Shown: one piece after another, positions 7,537 through 16,280 of the stretch
Layout of the letters: each line of letters starts with the position of its first letter
Numbering within the stretch: the first letter of the stretch is position 1
Source: Collinsella sp.
Lineage (GTDB): Bacteria; Actinomycetota; Coriobacteriia; Coriobacteriales; Coriobacteriaceae
Assembly: GCA_019419505.1 (NCBI GenBank)
Contig: DXZS01000017.1
Span: forward strand, 178,744-242,743
Direction: 5' to 3'
DNA length: 64,000 nt
Program-made: the position numbers and the translations under genes
The notes under the pieces: model-generated
Databases searched by the model: none
What the model was told of the DNA's origin: nothing
The model's input: the letters and a program-made list of their open reading frames with translations, nothing else

Positions 7537-9698
7537 GCGAAAGCATCTATACACTGCGCGTTTCGAGGGCTGCGGCAGGAGCATATCCAACGATTTCCGA
7601 TGCCTTGGCGGCAGCCGATCAACTCTATCCGGATGCCGAGCAACCGGTGACAATCCATATCGAGCCGGGTGAGTACCGCGAACGGGTCGAGATTCATCGA
7701 CCGTATGTGACGCTGGTGGGCGAGACGGCTGACAGCGTGTGTATCGTGGGCAGTCTGGGCGCCAAGATGCCTTCGGAGGACGGCTCGGGCGTCGACGGCA
7801 CGCTCGGCACCTTTAGGACCTATACCGTTTTGGTCGATGCCGACGACGTGCGGCTCGAGAACCTCACAATCGTCAACGATGCCGGCGACGGTCGCGAGGT
7901 GGGGCAGGCGATTGCCCTGTACGCCGACGGCGACCGTTTGGTGGTCGACGCCTGTTGCATTACGGGGCGCCAGGACACGCTGTTTTTGGGCCCGTTGCCC
8001 CCGCGCGAAGTCAAACCGGGCGGATTCATTGGGCCCAAGCAGTTTGCGCCGCGTCGGGTGGGGCGCCAGTATTTTCGACGTTGCCGGATCGAGGGCGATG
8101 TCGACTTTATCTTTGGCGGCGCGCGTGCCTACTTTGAGGGGTGCGAGATTCGCTCGCTCAACCGCGATATGGACGTGAACGGTTACGTGACGGCGGCATC
8201 GACGCCCGAGGGAGAGCCATATGGCTTCGTGTTCCACAGCTGCTCGTTTACAGCCCCGCAAGATGTGGCACCGGATTCGGTCTATTTGGGTCGTCCTTGG
8301 CGTGAGTGGGCCCAGACCGTGCTGATCGATTGCTGGCTGGGACAGCATATCAAGCGCGAAGGTTGGTGGGATTGGGCTAAGCCAGCGGCGCACGAGAGGG
8401 CGCACTACGCTGGTGCAAGCCTACATGGCCCGGCGAGTGATGCCGAAAACTGGGCGCCATGGGCGCACGAGCTCGATGCGACAGCCACTACCCGATACGC
8501 CCGCGAACAGGTGCTTTCCGGTGCGGACGGCTGGGACCCCGAAGGTGGCCCGGGCGACGCTGCGGAGACCGACAGTCTTTCCGATAACGGTCGCACGGTG
8601 CATATCGACACCTATTACGAAGACGAACTGGCATTTCGTGAGCGCCTTAAGCGTGAGGGCCGCTCCGCCGCATTTAAGGGCACGACGCCCGAAGACTTTG
8701 AGGCATGGCAGATTGCGACGAGGGTTCGACTGTTTGACCTGTTGGGCCTATCGATTATGGATCGCGTGTCGATTGAGGCGCGCGAACTCGATCGGGTGCA
8801 GATTGCCGGCGGTATCGTGCGCACCCATGCGATGCTGCAGGTGGAGCGCGACGTTTGGATGCCGTTCTACCTGTTGGAGCCGTCTCATCCTAAGCTTGAT
8901 GAGTGGGGACTCAAACGCTGCTATATCTGCCCGCATGGCCATCAGGGAGCAGGCGCCGCAAGTGTTGCGGGCGTGACGGGCGTGCCGGCGGTCGATGATG
9001 CTGTGCGTAAGTTCAATTACGACTACGGTCTACGTTTGGCGCGTATGGGTTACGTGACCGTCTGCCCCGACGCACGCGGTTGGGGATACCGTCGTGACTG
9101 GAAGGGTCAGGGCGATGACGAGAACAGCTACCTGCGCGGTACGTGTCTGAATCAAGCACGTATGGCCGAGCCACTGGGTCTTACGGCCGCGGGCCTCAAC
9201 GTCTGGGACAACATGCGCTTGATCGATTACTTGGAGGCGCGCGGCGACATTGCCATGGATGACCTGGGTTGCTTTGGTTTTTCGGGTGGCGGCTACATGA
9301 CGTTGTACCTGGCCGCACTCGACCCGCGTGTGCGCAAGGCGTTTGTCTCGGGCTACCTGTACGGTGTCGATGATTCGCTGCTGCACCTCAACGGCAATTG
9401 CAGCTGCAACTACACACCCGGACTTTGGCGCTTGCTCGACATGGGCGATATTGCCTCGCTTATTGCGCCGCGCCCGTTGTTAGTGCAGAGCTGCGAAGAA
9501 GATCATCTGAACGGTTCGCGCGGGCTGAAAAATGTCGATGAACAGCTCAAGATCGTGTGCGATGCCTACAAGTTGCTGGGCCGCAGAGATGCTCTGCGGC
9601 ACGAGGTGTGTCCGGGTGGACACCATCTGGGAGTGACACATCTTGTCGAGGATATCGAATGGCTCGATTCGCACGTTGCGAAATGCGACCGTGCATAG
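7533..9698 (+). CDS. Pectin methylesterase (CE8) fused to an alpha/beta-hydrolase esterase
   Basis: A two-domain protein of 721 residues. Residues 1 to about 330 form a CE8 pectinesterase beta-helix with Gln125 (GQAIALY), Gln147-Asp148 (QDTLF), Asp191 in DFIFGGAR, and Arg254/Trp256 in LGRPW. All catalytic positions known for the family are present. Residues from about 370 to the end form a separate serine hydrolase with GFSGGGY (Ser584), an APRPLLVQSCEEDH acidic segment and GGHHLG near the end, resembling acetyl-xylan-esterase-like or Abhydrolase_7 proteins. No signal peptide is seen. It overlaps the preceding esterase by 4 bp. The fusion suggests coupled demethylation and deacetylation of oligogalacturonides in the cytosol. 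Confidence 0.9.
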   Translation: MSESIYTLRVSRAAAGAYPTISDALAAADQLYPDAEQPVTIHIEPGEYRERVEIHRPYVTLVGETADSVCIVGSLGAKMPSEDGSGVDGTLGTFRTYTVLVDADDVRLENLTIVNDAGDGREVGQAIALYADGDRLVVDACCITGRQDTLFLGPLPPREVKPGGFIGPKQFAPRRVGRQYFRRCRIEGDVDFIFGGARAYFEGCEIRSLNRDMDVNGYVTAASTPEGEPYGFVFHSCSFTAPQDVAPDSVYLGRPWREWAQTVLIDCWLGQHIKREGWWDWAKPAAHERAHYAGASLHGPASDAENWAPWAHELDATATTRYAREQVLSGADGWDPEGGPGDAAETDSLSDNGRTVHIDTYYEDELAFRERLKREGRSAAFKGTTPEDFEAWQIATRVRLFDLLGLSIMDRVSIEARELDRVQIAGGIVRTHAMLQVERDVWMPFYLLEPSHPKLDEWGLKRCYICPHGHQGAGAASVAGVTGVPAVDDAVRKFNYDYGLRLARMGYVTVCPDARGWGYRRDWKGQGDDENSYLRGTCLNQARMAEPLGLTAAGLNVWDNMRLIDYLEARGDIAMDDLGCFGFSGGGYMTLYLAALDPRVRKAFVSGYLYGVDDSLLHLNGNCSCNYTPGLWRLLDMGDIASLIAPRPLLVQSCEEDHLNGSRGLKNVDEQLKIVCDAYKLLGRRDALRHEVCPGGHHLGVTHLVEDIEWLDSHVAKCDRA

Positions 9699-9767
9699 CC
9701 CCTCGGCATGCTGCAAATAAACAGTACGTACCTGTATGGCCGCCAATGGGCGGATGAGGAGAAGATT

Positions 9768-10436
9768 ATGGAAACGAAGAACTTGAGTGAATCGACCATT
9801 TGCTGCTTTGGCGATTCGACCACATGGGGGGATAACGGATGCGGCGCAGGCGGCAACGACATCTCTTGGACTTCGCATCTGGGCGCGTTGCTGGGAGGTG
9901 CAGTCGTCGAGAACTTTGGCATCAAGGGTTCGCGTATCGCCATCAAGGCCGACCGTACCGATTCATTTGTCGAGCGCTTGGACGGCATCGACGATGCGGC
10001 CGATGTCTATGTTGTCTTTGGCGGCGTTAACGACTTTAGCCGCAACGTGCCGCTTGGCGAGTTGGGCAGCATCGATGTGCATGAGTTCTATGGTGCGGTC
10101 GACTATCTGATCCGAACCATCACGGCGCGCTCACCTCAGGCAAAGCTCGTGTTTATGACGCCATGCAAGACGAGTGGTAAGCACGAGAAGGATATCCCGG
10201 CAAGCGATGAGGCGAACCATTTGGGTCTGACGCAAGACGCCTACGTGCGAGCGATGCTGGAGGTCTGTGACCGTTACTCCGTTCCGGTGATTGACCTGTA
10301 TGCGCAAAGCGGCATCAGCCCGTTTTTGCCGGAGCACCGCGAGCTCTATATGCCGGACGGCCTGCATTACAGCCCGGCTGGCTATGAGCGCCTGGCGCAT
10401 CGCATCGCCGCGGGCTTAGCCGCCGTTTGCCGTTAA
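9768..10436 (+). CDS. SGNH/GDSL-family esterase
   Basis: A 222-residue SGNH hydrolase without a signal peptide. Block I is FGDSTTWGD with the nucleophile Ser17, block III is GGVNDF with Asn88, and block V is PDGLHYSPAGY with Asp197 and His200, so the catalytic set is complete. The ATG at 9768 is chosen because GAGGAG lies just upstream. It is co-directional with the pectinesterase fusion (69 bp gap) and is the third esterase of the cluster. Related proteins deacetylate rhamnogalacturonan or other glycans, so a role in removing O-acetyl groups from pectic fragments is likely but not proven. A palindromic operator region follows. Confidence 0.85.
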   Translation: METKNLSESTICCFGDSTTWGDNGCGAGGNDISWTSHLGALLGGAVVENFGIKGSRIAIKADRTDSFVERLDGIDDAADVYVVFGGVNDFSRNVPLGELGSIDVHEFYGAVDYLIRTITARSPQAKLVFMTPCKTSGKHEKDIPASDEANHLGLTQDAYVRAMLEVCDRYSVPVIDLYAQSGISPFLPEHRELYMPDGLHYSPAGYERLAHRIAAGLAAVCR

Positions 10437-10450
10437 AAGTCTGCCGTTCG

Positions 10451-10516
10451 CGGGGAATATAGGGTTAACGTTCACCCTATATTCCCCGTTCGCGTTACAC
10501 TAGGGTTAACGTTCAC
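10451..10516 (+). promoter_or_regulatory. GH105 promoter with paired operators and a 38-bp perfect palindrome
   Basis: Bases 10451-10488 form a perfect inverted repeat with 15-base arms (CGGGGAATATAGGGT and its complement). Its centre carries GTTAACGTTCAC (10464-10475). A second GTTAACGTTCAC is at 10505-10516, 41 bp away. TACACT (10496-10501) is a candidate -10 and TTCACC (10471-10476) a -35 with a long 19-bp spacer. This is nearly the same geometry as at the symporter promoter, where two operators also straddle the -10. The palindrome may also terminate the upstream esterase transcript. Confidence 0.7.
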
Positions 10517-10543
10517 CTATCATTAACGTCAGAGGGGACAGCA

Positions 10544-11782
10544 ATGGGTTGCAATCAAATCCTGGACCGTTATATCGAGCAGTTGATCGAAACCTCTACG
10601 CCGCAGGCGCCGGCTTGGAATATCGAAAAGATTCGCGCCGGTAAGGAGAACACCTGGAACTATATCGACGGCTGCATGATCAAGGCGCTCATCGAGCTGT
10701 ACGAGATTACGGGTGAGCAGCGCTACCTGACGTTCGCCGACGACTACATCGATTTCTTTGTCCAGGACGACGGTACCATCAAACATTACAACCCCGAGGA
10801 GTACAACCTCGATAACGTTAATGCGGGCAAGACCCTCTACAAGCTCTATGACCTGGTGGGCAAGCCCAAGTATCGTGCGGCCATGGATACCATCTATCGT
10901 CAGCTCGAAACCCAGCCGCGTACCAAAGAGGGCGTGTTTTGGCACAAGGCCGTCTACCCCAACCAGATCTGGCTCGACGGCATGTATATGGCGCAGCCGT
11001 TCTACATGCAGTACGAGCTGAGTTTCCACAACCGTCGTGCCTGCTCGGACAGCTTCCATATGTTCCAGGTTGTGCATGACCTGATGCGCAACCCCCTCAA
11101 CGGTCTGTACTATCACGCTTACGACGCGAGCCGCAAACAGTTCTGGTGCGACCCGGTCACCGGCCTTTCGGCTAACTTCTGGCTGCGCGCCGAGGGCTGG
11201 TTTGCCATGGCGCTCATCGACACCTGGGAGCTTATGCCGCCTTCGATGTCGGCTGAGAAGGACGAGATCCGCAAGATGTTCCACGACTTGATTGACGCCA
11301 TGCTGCCGTATCAGGACGAGAAGACCGGCATGTGGCACCAGGTCATCAACCTGCCCAATATCGCCCCCAACTATCTGGAGGAGTCGGGCAGCGCGATCTT
11401 TGCCAACGCCATCATGAAGGGCGTGCGTCTGGGCGTGTTGGGTGAGCGCTACTACCAGTACGGCCGTCGCGCCTTCGACGGCATCTGCGAGACCTGCCTG
11501 TCCGAGTATGACGGGCAGCTGGCGCTCGACAACATCTGCCTGGTTGCGGGCTTGGGAAACACCGCGCACCGCGAGGGCACGTTTGATTACTACATGAGCG
11601 AGCCCGTGGTCAAAAATGATGCAAAGGGTGTGGCGCCGCTGGTGCTTGCCTATATCGAGACCATGCATCACGACAAGCTGGCCGGTAAGCGCGATCCGCT
11701 CGCCCCCTCGGGCGTGTGCTCCATCGAGGACCCGTTTGGCGGATACACCCCGGGCATCAACGCTCATAAGGGATGTGAATAA
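10544..11782 (+). CDS. GH105 unsaturated rhamnogalacturonyl/galacturonyl hydrolase
   Basis: A cytosolic (alpha/alpha)6-barrel hydrolase of 412 residues resembling YteR/YesR. It releases 4-deoxy-5-keto-uronate from unsaturated oligogalacturonides or rhamnogalacturonan disaccharides made by lyases. The catalytic Asp145 lies in NQIWLDGMYMAQPF, the family signature, and the aromatic-rich SANFWLRAEGWFAMAL segment is also typical. The ATG is preceded by AGAGGGGA. It heads a putative operon: the next gene starts 1 base after its stop. Expression is probably controlled by the two GTTAACGTTCAC operators just upstream. Its product would feed the isomerase and KduD-type enzymes at 16.3-17.9 kb. Confidence 0.93.
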   Translation: MGCNQILDRYIEQLIETSTPQAPAWNIEKIRAGKENTWNYIDGCMIKALIELYEITGEQRYLTFADDYIDFFVQDDGTIKHYNPEEYNLDNVNAGKTLYKLYDLVGKPKYRAAMDTIYRQLETQPRTKEGVFWHKAVYPNQIWLDGMYMAQPFYMQYELSFHNRRACSDSFHMFQVVHDLMRNPLNGLYYHAYDASRKQFWCDPVTGLSANFWLRAEGWFAMALIDTWELMPPSMSAEKDEIRKMFHDLIDAMLPYQDEKTGMWHQVINLPNIAPNYLEESGSAIFANAIMKGVRLGVLGERYYQYGRRAFDGICETCLSEYDGQLALDNICLVAGLGNTAHREGTFDYYMSEPVVKNDAKGVAPLVLAYIETMHHDKLAGKRDPLAPSGVCSIEDPFGGYTPGINAHKGCE

Positions 11783-11783
11783 C

Positions 11784-12689
11784 GTGGGGGCTATTACTCC
11801 GGGCGTACGTTTGCACGACCTTCCGCAGGGGACCGTCGAGGAACGCATTCGCATGGCGGGAGAGCTGGGCTTTTCGTGCATTCAGCTGCCGAGCAAGGTG
11901 CTCTACGCATCGATGGGGATCGATCGAGGCGGCCTGACCCGCGAGCTTGCCGACCATTTGCGCGCGGTGCTCGACGAGGCGGGCGTTTCGGTCGCCGTGC
12001 TCGGCTGCTATAAGAATTTGGCGATGCCCGATCGCCAACAGCTCATGGATAACATTGCCGAGTACGAGGCGTGCTTGAATTTTGCCCAGATGCTCGGCGG
12101 ATGCCCGGTTGGCACCGAGACCGGTCGCCCCAATGCGCAGAACCGCGTCGCGGACGACCGCATGACCGACGAGGCACTCGATACGTTTGCAGACGGGCTT
12201 GCACGCGTCTGCGATCGGGCCGAGGCCGTGGGTGGGCAAATACTGATCGAGCCCGGTTGGAACGAGACGGTTAATACGCCAGATCGCTGCCGTGAGGTGC
12301 TGGAGCGCGTCTCGAGCCCGTCGCTCGGCGTGATCTATGACCCAGTGTCGCTGCTGCACCCCAGTGTCGTTGACGAAGCGCAGGAAATCACAGCGCGCAT
12401 GCTCTACTTATGCGGCAGTAAGATTCGCGCGCTGCACGCCAAGGATTTTGAGGTCGTTGATAACGAGGATGAAGCCGGTTGGTGCGACGGTACGGGTTCG
12501 CGCCTGGTGTGTCATGGCGTGGGCGAGACGGGACGATATGACTTTGAGCCCGTGGTGGCCTGGGCGGCTGCCGCCTGCCCTGGGATTCCCTGCGTGGTCG
12601 AGAACAGTGTGCCGGCGACGGCGGCTGACTGTCTGGCGACACTCGAGCACATGTCCGCTCGCTGCGGGGCTCCGCATTGCGAGTTGTAG
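11784..12689 (+). CDS. Sugar phosphate isomerase/epimerase family TIM-barrel protein
   Basis: A 301-residue protein of the xylose-isomerase-like TIM-barrel family (AP_endonuc_2 fold). Recognisable elements are the barrel strand GCYKNLA, the segment GTETGRPN, the metal-binding-like ILIEPG and GVIYDPVSLLHP strands, and ALHAKDFEV near the end, which supply Glu, Asp and His ligands. The start is placed at GTG 11784 because the upstream part of the open frame overlaps the GH105 gene. AAGGGA precedes it at about 10 bases. It sits 1 base behind the GH105 stop, so translation is probably coupled. The substrate cannot be told from sequence; a role in uronate or rhamnose isomerisation is possible. Confidence 0.8.
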   Translation: MGAITPGVRLHDLPQGTVEERIRMAGELGFSCIQLPSKVLYASMGIDRGGLTRELADHLRAVLDEAGVSVAVLGCYKNLAMPDRQQLMDNIAEYEACLNFAQMLGGCPVGTETGRPNAQNRVADDRMTDEALDTFADGLARVCDRAEAVGGQILIEPGWNETVNTPDRCREVLERVSSPSLGVIYDPVSLLHPSVVDEAQEITARMLYLCGSKIRALHAKDFEVVDNEDEAGWCDGTGSRLVCHGVGETGRYDFEPVVAWAAAACPGIPCVVENSVPATAADCLATLEHMSARCGAPHCEL

Positions 12690-12791
12690 CATCGGCTTTT
12701 GCCGTGGCGGTCGATTAAGTTTGCCTGACTGGGGCAGCGGTGAAAGATCTTTATCGTCGCCCCATTGGATTGAATCAAAAAGGGGAGTTGC

Positions 12792-14009
12792 GTGGCTATC
12801 CACATTGTCGAAGAGGCGAATCGTTGCCTAGGTTGCAAAAGGGCATTCTGTCAGCTTAAGGGCTGCCCGGTTCAGACGCCTATTCCGCAGGTCATTGACC
12901 TGTTCAAACGGCGTCGTCTAGAAGAGGCGGGCGAGCTACTGTTCCAGAACAATCCCATGAGCGCGGTCTGCTCCATGGTTTGCAACCATTCGGGCCAGTG
13001 CGAGGGCGCGTGCATCCAGGGCCGCAAGGGCGCGCCCGTGCATTTTTCGAGCATCGAGAACTATATCTCTACGGCGTATTTGGACCGCAAAGAGTGGAAG
13101 GTCGCGCCGTCGTGCGGCAAGCAGGTCGCTGTGGTCGGCTCCGGCCCAGCCGGCATTACCGTGGCAATTAAGATGGCGCAGCTGGGTTGCGCCGTCACTG
13201 TTTTTGAGCAGCGGCCCGAGATCGGCGGCGTGCTGGAGTACGGTATCCCCGAGTTCCGTCTGCCGCGCTCGCTCGTGCAAAAGTACCGCCACGTGATGTG
13301 CTCGCTCGGCGTGCGCGTTCGCCCCTCGACCACCATCGGCGGTGCGCTCCACATCGACGACCTGCTGCGCGACGGCTACGATGCGGTCTTTGTCGGTACT
13401 GGTACCTGGCGAGCTCGAAAGCTGGGTATTCCCGGCGAGTCGCGCGGCAACGTGCTGTTTGGTATCGATTATCTGGTCGATCCTACGAGCGTGGCAATTG
13501 GGCAGAACGTGGCGGTCATCGGTGCTGGCAATGTGGCCATGGACGTTGCCCGTACGGCCCTGCGCTCGGGCGCTCGCAAGGTCACCGTGTATGCCCGATC
13601 GCGCCATATCTCTGCCATCGATGACGAGGTGGAGCTGACCGAGCTTGACGGTGCCGAGATTATGTGCGGCAAGGCGATCTGCGCCATCGACGATAACGGT
13701 CCGGTGTTCGAGACGGCTATCTTTGACGAGGACAACAACGTGGTGGGCTACGAGGAAGAGCTTGACCATGTGTCTGCCGATACGGTTGTGATTGCGGCTT
13801 CGCAGGTGCCCAAAGACAAGCTTGTGCTTACGACGGGTGGTCTGGAGACCGACCATCGCGGCCTGCTTTCGGTCGACGAGAACGGCATGACCACCGTGCC
13901 CGGCGTCTTTGCCGCCGGCGACGTGGTTAACGGCCCGCTCACGGTGGTTCATGCCGTAGCCGGCGCCAAGCTCGCCGTCGAAGGCATGACTACCTACCTG
14001 GGCCTCTAA
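12792..14009 (+). CDS. FAD/NAD(P)-dependent oxidoreductase, glutamate-synthase small-subunit-like
   Basis: A 405-residue GltD/GltA-NfnB-like flavoprotein. The N-terminal cysteine-rich region (CLGCKRAFCQLKGCP, then CSMVCNHSGQCEGAC) matches the Fer4_20 domain that holds two 4Fe-4S clusters. Next comes an FAD Rossmann motif, GSGPAGIT, and an NAD(P) motif, GAGNVAMD, with a final AAGDVVNGP flavin-binding block. It starts at GTG 12792 behind AAAGGGGAG. It is shorter than typical GltD (about 460-480), and no large GltB partner is nearby, so it is more likely an electron-transfer reductase than part of a classical glutamate synthase. It probably belongs to the GH105 operon, 102 bp after the isomerase. 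The partner is unknown. Confidence 0.82.
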   Translation: MAIHIVEEANRCLGCKRAFCQLKGCPVQTPIPQVIDLFKRRRLEEAGELLFQNNPMSAVCSMVCNHSGQCEGACIQGRKGAPVHFSSIENYISTAYLDRKEWKVAPSCGKQVAVVGSGPAGITVAIKMAQLGCAVTVFEQRPEIGGVLEYGIPEFRLPRSLVQKYRHVMCSLGVRVRPSTTIGGALHIDDLLRDGYDAVFVGTGTWRARKLGIPGESRGNVLFGIDYLVDPTSVAIGQNVAVIGAGNVAMDVARTALRSGARKVTVYARSRHISAIDDEVELTELDGAEIMCGKAICAIDDNGPVFETAIFDEDNNVVGYEEELDHVSADTVVIAASQVPKDKLVLTTGGLETDHRGLLSVDENGMTTVPGVFAAGDVVNGPLTVVHAVAGAKLAVEGMTTYLGL

Positions 14010-14027
14010 CTCCATCCCACCCATCGG

Positions 14028-14090
14028 TTGCGGTGAAATACGGACTGTCTTGGCTGTCAAAAGTCTCATCTACTCCGTATTCCACCGCAA
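14028..14090. repeat. Dispersed hairpin repeat, family A, copy 1
   Basis: A 63-bp intergenic unit with arms TTGCGGTGAAATACGGA and TCCGTATTCCACCGCAA, which are 16/17 complementary, followed by TTTTTT. Two related copies lie at 16948-17010 and 28273-28335. The T-run lets this copy act as terminator for the preceding oxidoreductase gene. Confidence 0.88.
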
Positions 14091-14210
14091 CTTTTTTGTG
14101 AGGGTCGGGATTGAAGGCGGGGAGTGCGAGCGTGTGCGAATGCAGCGGATACTGATACGATAGGTACGTTAGCAACTGCCGCCGAGCGGCTCAAACGAAA
14201 GGAAGCCTGT

Positions 14211-16160
14211 ATGGAGTCCTCTGCCTACCCGATGCTCTTTAGCCCGATCAAGGTCGGTACAACCGAGGTCAAGAACCGCGTCTTTATGCCGCCGGTGTCC
14301 ACCAACCTGGCCGATCACGGCTATGTGACCGATGACTTGGTCGATCATTACCGTGCCCGCGCCAAGGGCGGCGTGGGCCTCATCATCACCGAGGTCGTGA
14401 CGGTCGAGCCCACCTATACCTATCTGCCGGGTGACATGTGCTGCTACGACGACACGTTTATCCCCGGCTGGGAAAAGCTTGCCGCGGCCGTCCACGAGTA
14501 TGGCTGCAAGATCATGCCGCAGCTCTTCCACCCCGCCTACATGGCCTTTAACATTCCGGGCACGCCTCGCCTGATCGCTCCGTCCTTTGTGGGCCCGTCT
14601 TACGCCCGCGAGGCACCGCGCCCCATCACGGTCGACGAGATCCACGAGCTCACGCATCAGTTTGGCGACGCTGCCGTGCGCATGCAGAAGGCCGGTGTCG
14701 ATGGCGTCGAGGTCCATGCGGCACACGCCCACGGCATGCTCGGCGGCTTTTTGACCCCGCTCTATAACAAGCGTACCGATGAGTACGGCGGCTCGCTCGA
14801 CGCCCGCATGCGCTTCTTGCTCGAGGTCATCGCCGAGATTCGCGAGCGCTGCGGCAAGGACTTCATCATCGACGTCCGTATCTCGGGCGACGAGTACACC
14901 GATGGTGGTCTGACCCTCAACGACATGATCTACGTCTCGCGTCGCCTGGAGAAGGCCGGCGTCGACATGATCCACGTGTCGGGCGGCACCACCATCAAGC
15001 GCGGCTCCGCCATTCCCGCTGCCGGCACGCAGCAGGCCTCGCACGCCGCCTGCTCGCGTGAGATTAAGAAGCACGTGAACATTCCCGTTGCCACGGTCGG
15101 CCGCATTAACGAGGCCTGGATCGCCGAGGAGCTGATCGAGGACGGCGCTGCCGACATCTGCATGATGGGCCGCGCCAATCTGTGCGATGCCGAGTTCTGC
15201 AATAAGGCCGCTGGCGGCAACGCCGACGACATCCGCCCCTGCATCGGCTGCCTGCGCTGCCTGAACGGCATTATGTTTGGCAAGCGCATCTCCTGCACCG
15301 TCAATCCCGATGTGGAGCGCGACGAGGCCGGCTACGAGCCTGCCGCCGAGGCCAAGAACGTACTGGTTGTGGGCGCCGGTCCCGCGGGCATGGAGGCAGC
15401 CTACATTGCCGCCAAGCGCGGCCACAACGTGGTGCTCGTGGATAAGCAGGACGAGCCGGGCGGCGAGATGCGCATCGCAGCCGTTCCGCCGGCAAAGCAG
15501 GAACTCACCCGCGTGATCAAGTATCAGTATCGTCGTCTGGCCGAGGCCGGCGTGAAGTGCGTATTTGGCACCGAGCTTACTGCCGAGGACATTCAGCGTG
15601 ACTACGCGGGCTACGAGGTCGTCCTGGCTTATGGCGCCGAGCCCATTGCCCCGGCCTTCATGCAGGGCTTTAAGCAGGTTATGACGGCTGACGACCTGCT
15701 GGGTGGCAAGGCTTTCCCGGGCAAGAAGATTGTCATCGTCGGCGGCGGCACCGTCGGTTGCGAGACGGCCGACTACCTGGCCCCGCTGGTCAACGACCTG
15801 TCGCCGGCCAATCGCGATGTCACCGTTATCGAGATGACCAAGACGCTCGCTGCCAACGAGGGCGGTGCCGGTCGCGCGGTGCTCATCACGCGCATGCTCT
15901 CCAAGGGCGTCCACGTGCTGACCGAGGCCAAGGTGACCGAGATCACAGAGGACACCATCAGTTATGAAAAGGACGGCGAGGTCCACACCATCACCGGTGC
16001 CGATACGCTGGTGCTTGCCATGGGCTATCGTCCCAATACCAAGCTGGCCGATGACCTTGCCGCTGCCGGTGTTGCCACCCACGTGCTGGGCGATGCCAAC
16101 AAGTGCGGCAACATCCGCGACGCCATTGGCGATGGCTACAAGGTTGCCTGCGAGCTCTAG
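14211..16160 (+). CDS. NADH:flavin oxidoreductase / enoate-reductase-type (old yellow enzyme plus FAD domain)
   Basis: A 649-residue fusion typical of 2,4-dienoyl-CoA reductase and enoate-reductase-like proteins. Residues 1 to about 340 form an FMN-binding old-yellow-enzyme barrel, with EVHAAHAHGMLGGFLTP and YGGSLDARMRF. A 4Fe-4S motif follows (CIGCLRCLNG with a further SCTVNP cysteine), then a two-nucleotide-binding FAD/NADH module with VVGAGPAGMEAAY and IVGGGTVGCETADY. The ATG at 14211 follows AAAGGAAG. It reduces an activated C=C bond in an unidentified substrate. Its placement beside uronate genes could mean a role in redox disposal, or it may be a neighbour by chance. Homologues act on enoates, bile acids and plant phenolics. 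Confidence 0.85.
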   Translation: MESSAYPMLFSPIKVGTTEVKNRVFMPPVSTNLADHGYVTDDLVDHYRARAKGGVGLIITEVVTVEPTYTYLPGDMCCYDDTFIPGWEKLAAAVHEYGCKIMPQLFHPAYMAFNIPGTPRLIAPSFVGPSYAREAPRPITVDEIHELTHQFGDAAVRMQKAGVDGVEVHAAHAHGMLGGFLTPLYNKRTDEYGGSLDARMRFLLEVIAEIRERCGKDFIIDVRISGDEYTDGGLTLNDMIYVSRRLEKAGVDMIHVSGGTTIKRGSAIPAAGTQQASHAACSREIKKHVNIPVATVGRINEAWIAEELIEDGAADICMMGRANLCDAEFCNKAAGGNADDIRPCIGCLRCLNGIMFGKRISCTVNPDVERDEAGYEPAAEAKNVLVVGAGPAGMEAAYIAAKRGHNVVLVDKQDEPGGEMRIAAVPPAKQELTRVIKYQYRRLAEAGVKCVFGTELTAEDIQRDYAGYEVVLAYGAEPIAPAFMQGFKQVMTADDLLGGKAFPGKKIVIVGGGTVGCETADYLAPLVNDLSPANRDVTVIEMTKTLAANEGGAGRAVLITRMLSKGVHVLTEAKVTEITEDTISYEKDGEVHTITGADTLVLAMGYRPNTKLADDLAAAGVATHVLGDANKCGNIRDAIGDGYKVACEL

Positions 16161-16214
16161 TCAACCCCTTGGTGCATGGGGGACCTGTCTCCGCGGCGTC
16201 AGTCGGTAAATAGC

Positions 16215-16255
16215 AAAAAGCGACGGCCGTCCCGTACGTTGGACGGCCGTCGCTT
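16215..16255 (-). terminator. Rho-independent terminator of the kduD-isomerase unit
   Basis: AAGCGACGGCCGTCC and GGACGGCCGTCGCTT form a perfect 15-bp stem with an 8-base loop. Reading on the minus strand it is followed by TTTTTGC, placing it after the isomerase gene. Confidence 0.9.
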
Positions 16256-16280
16256 GCGTTAGCTGCAATGAGTCGTGCGA

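Noticed and set aside
14169..16082. 637-codon minus-strand frame under the enoate-reductase-type gene
   Set aside because: Antisense shadow; composition is Gly/His/Asp-rich without domain structure.
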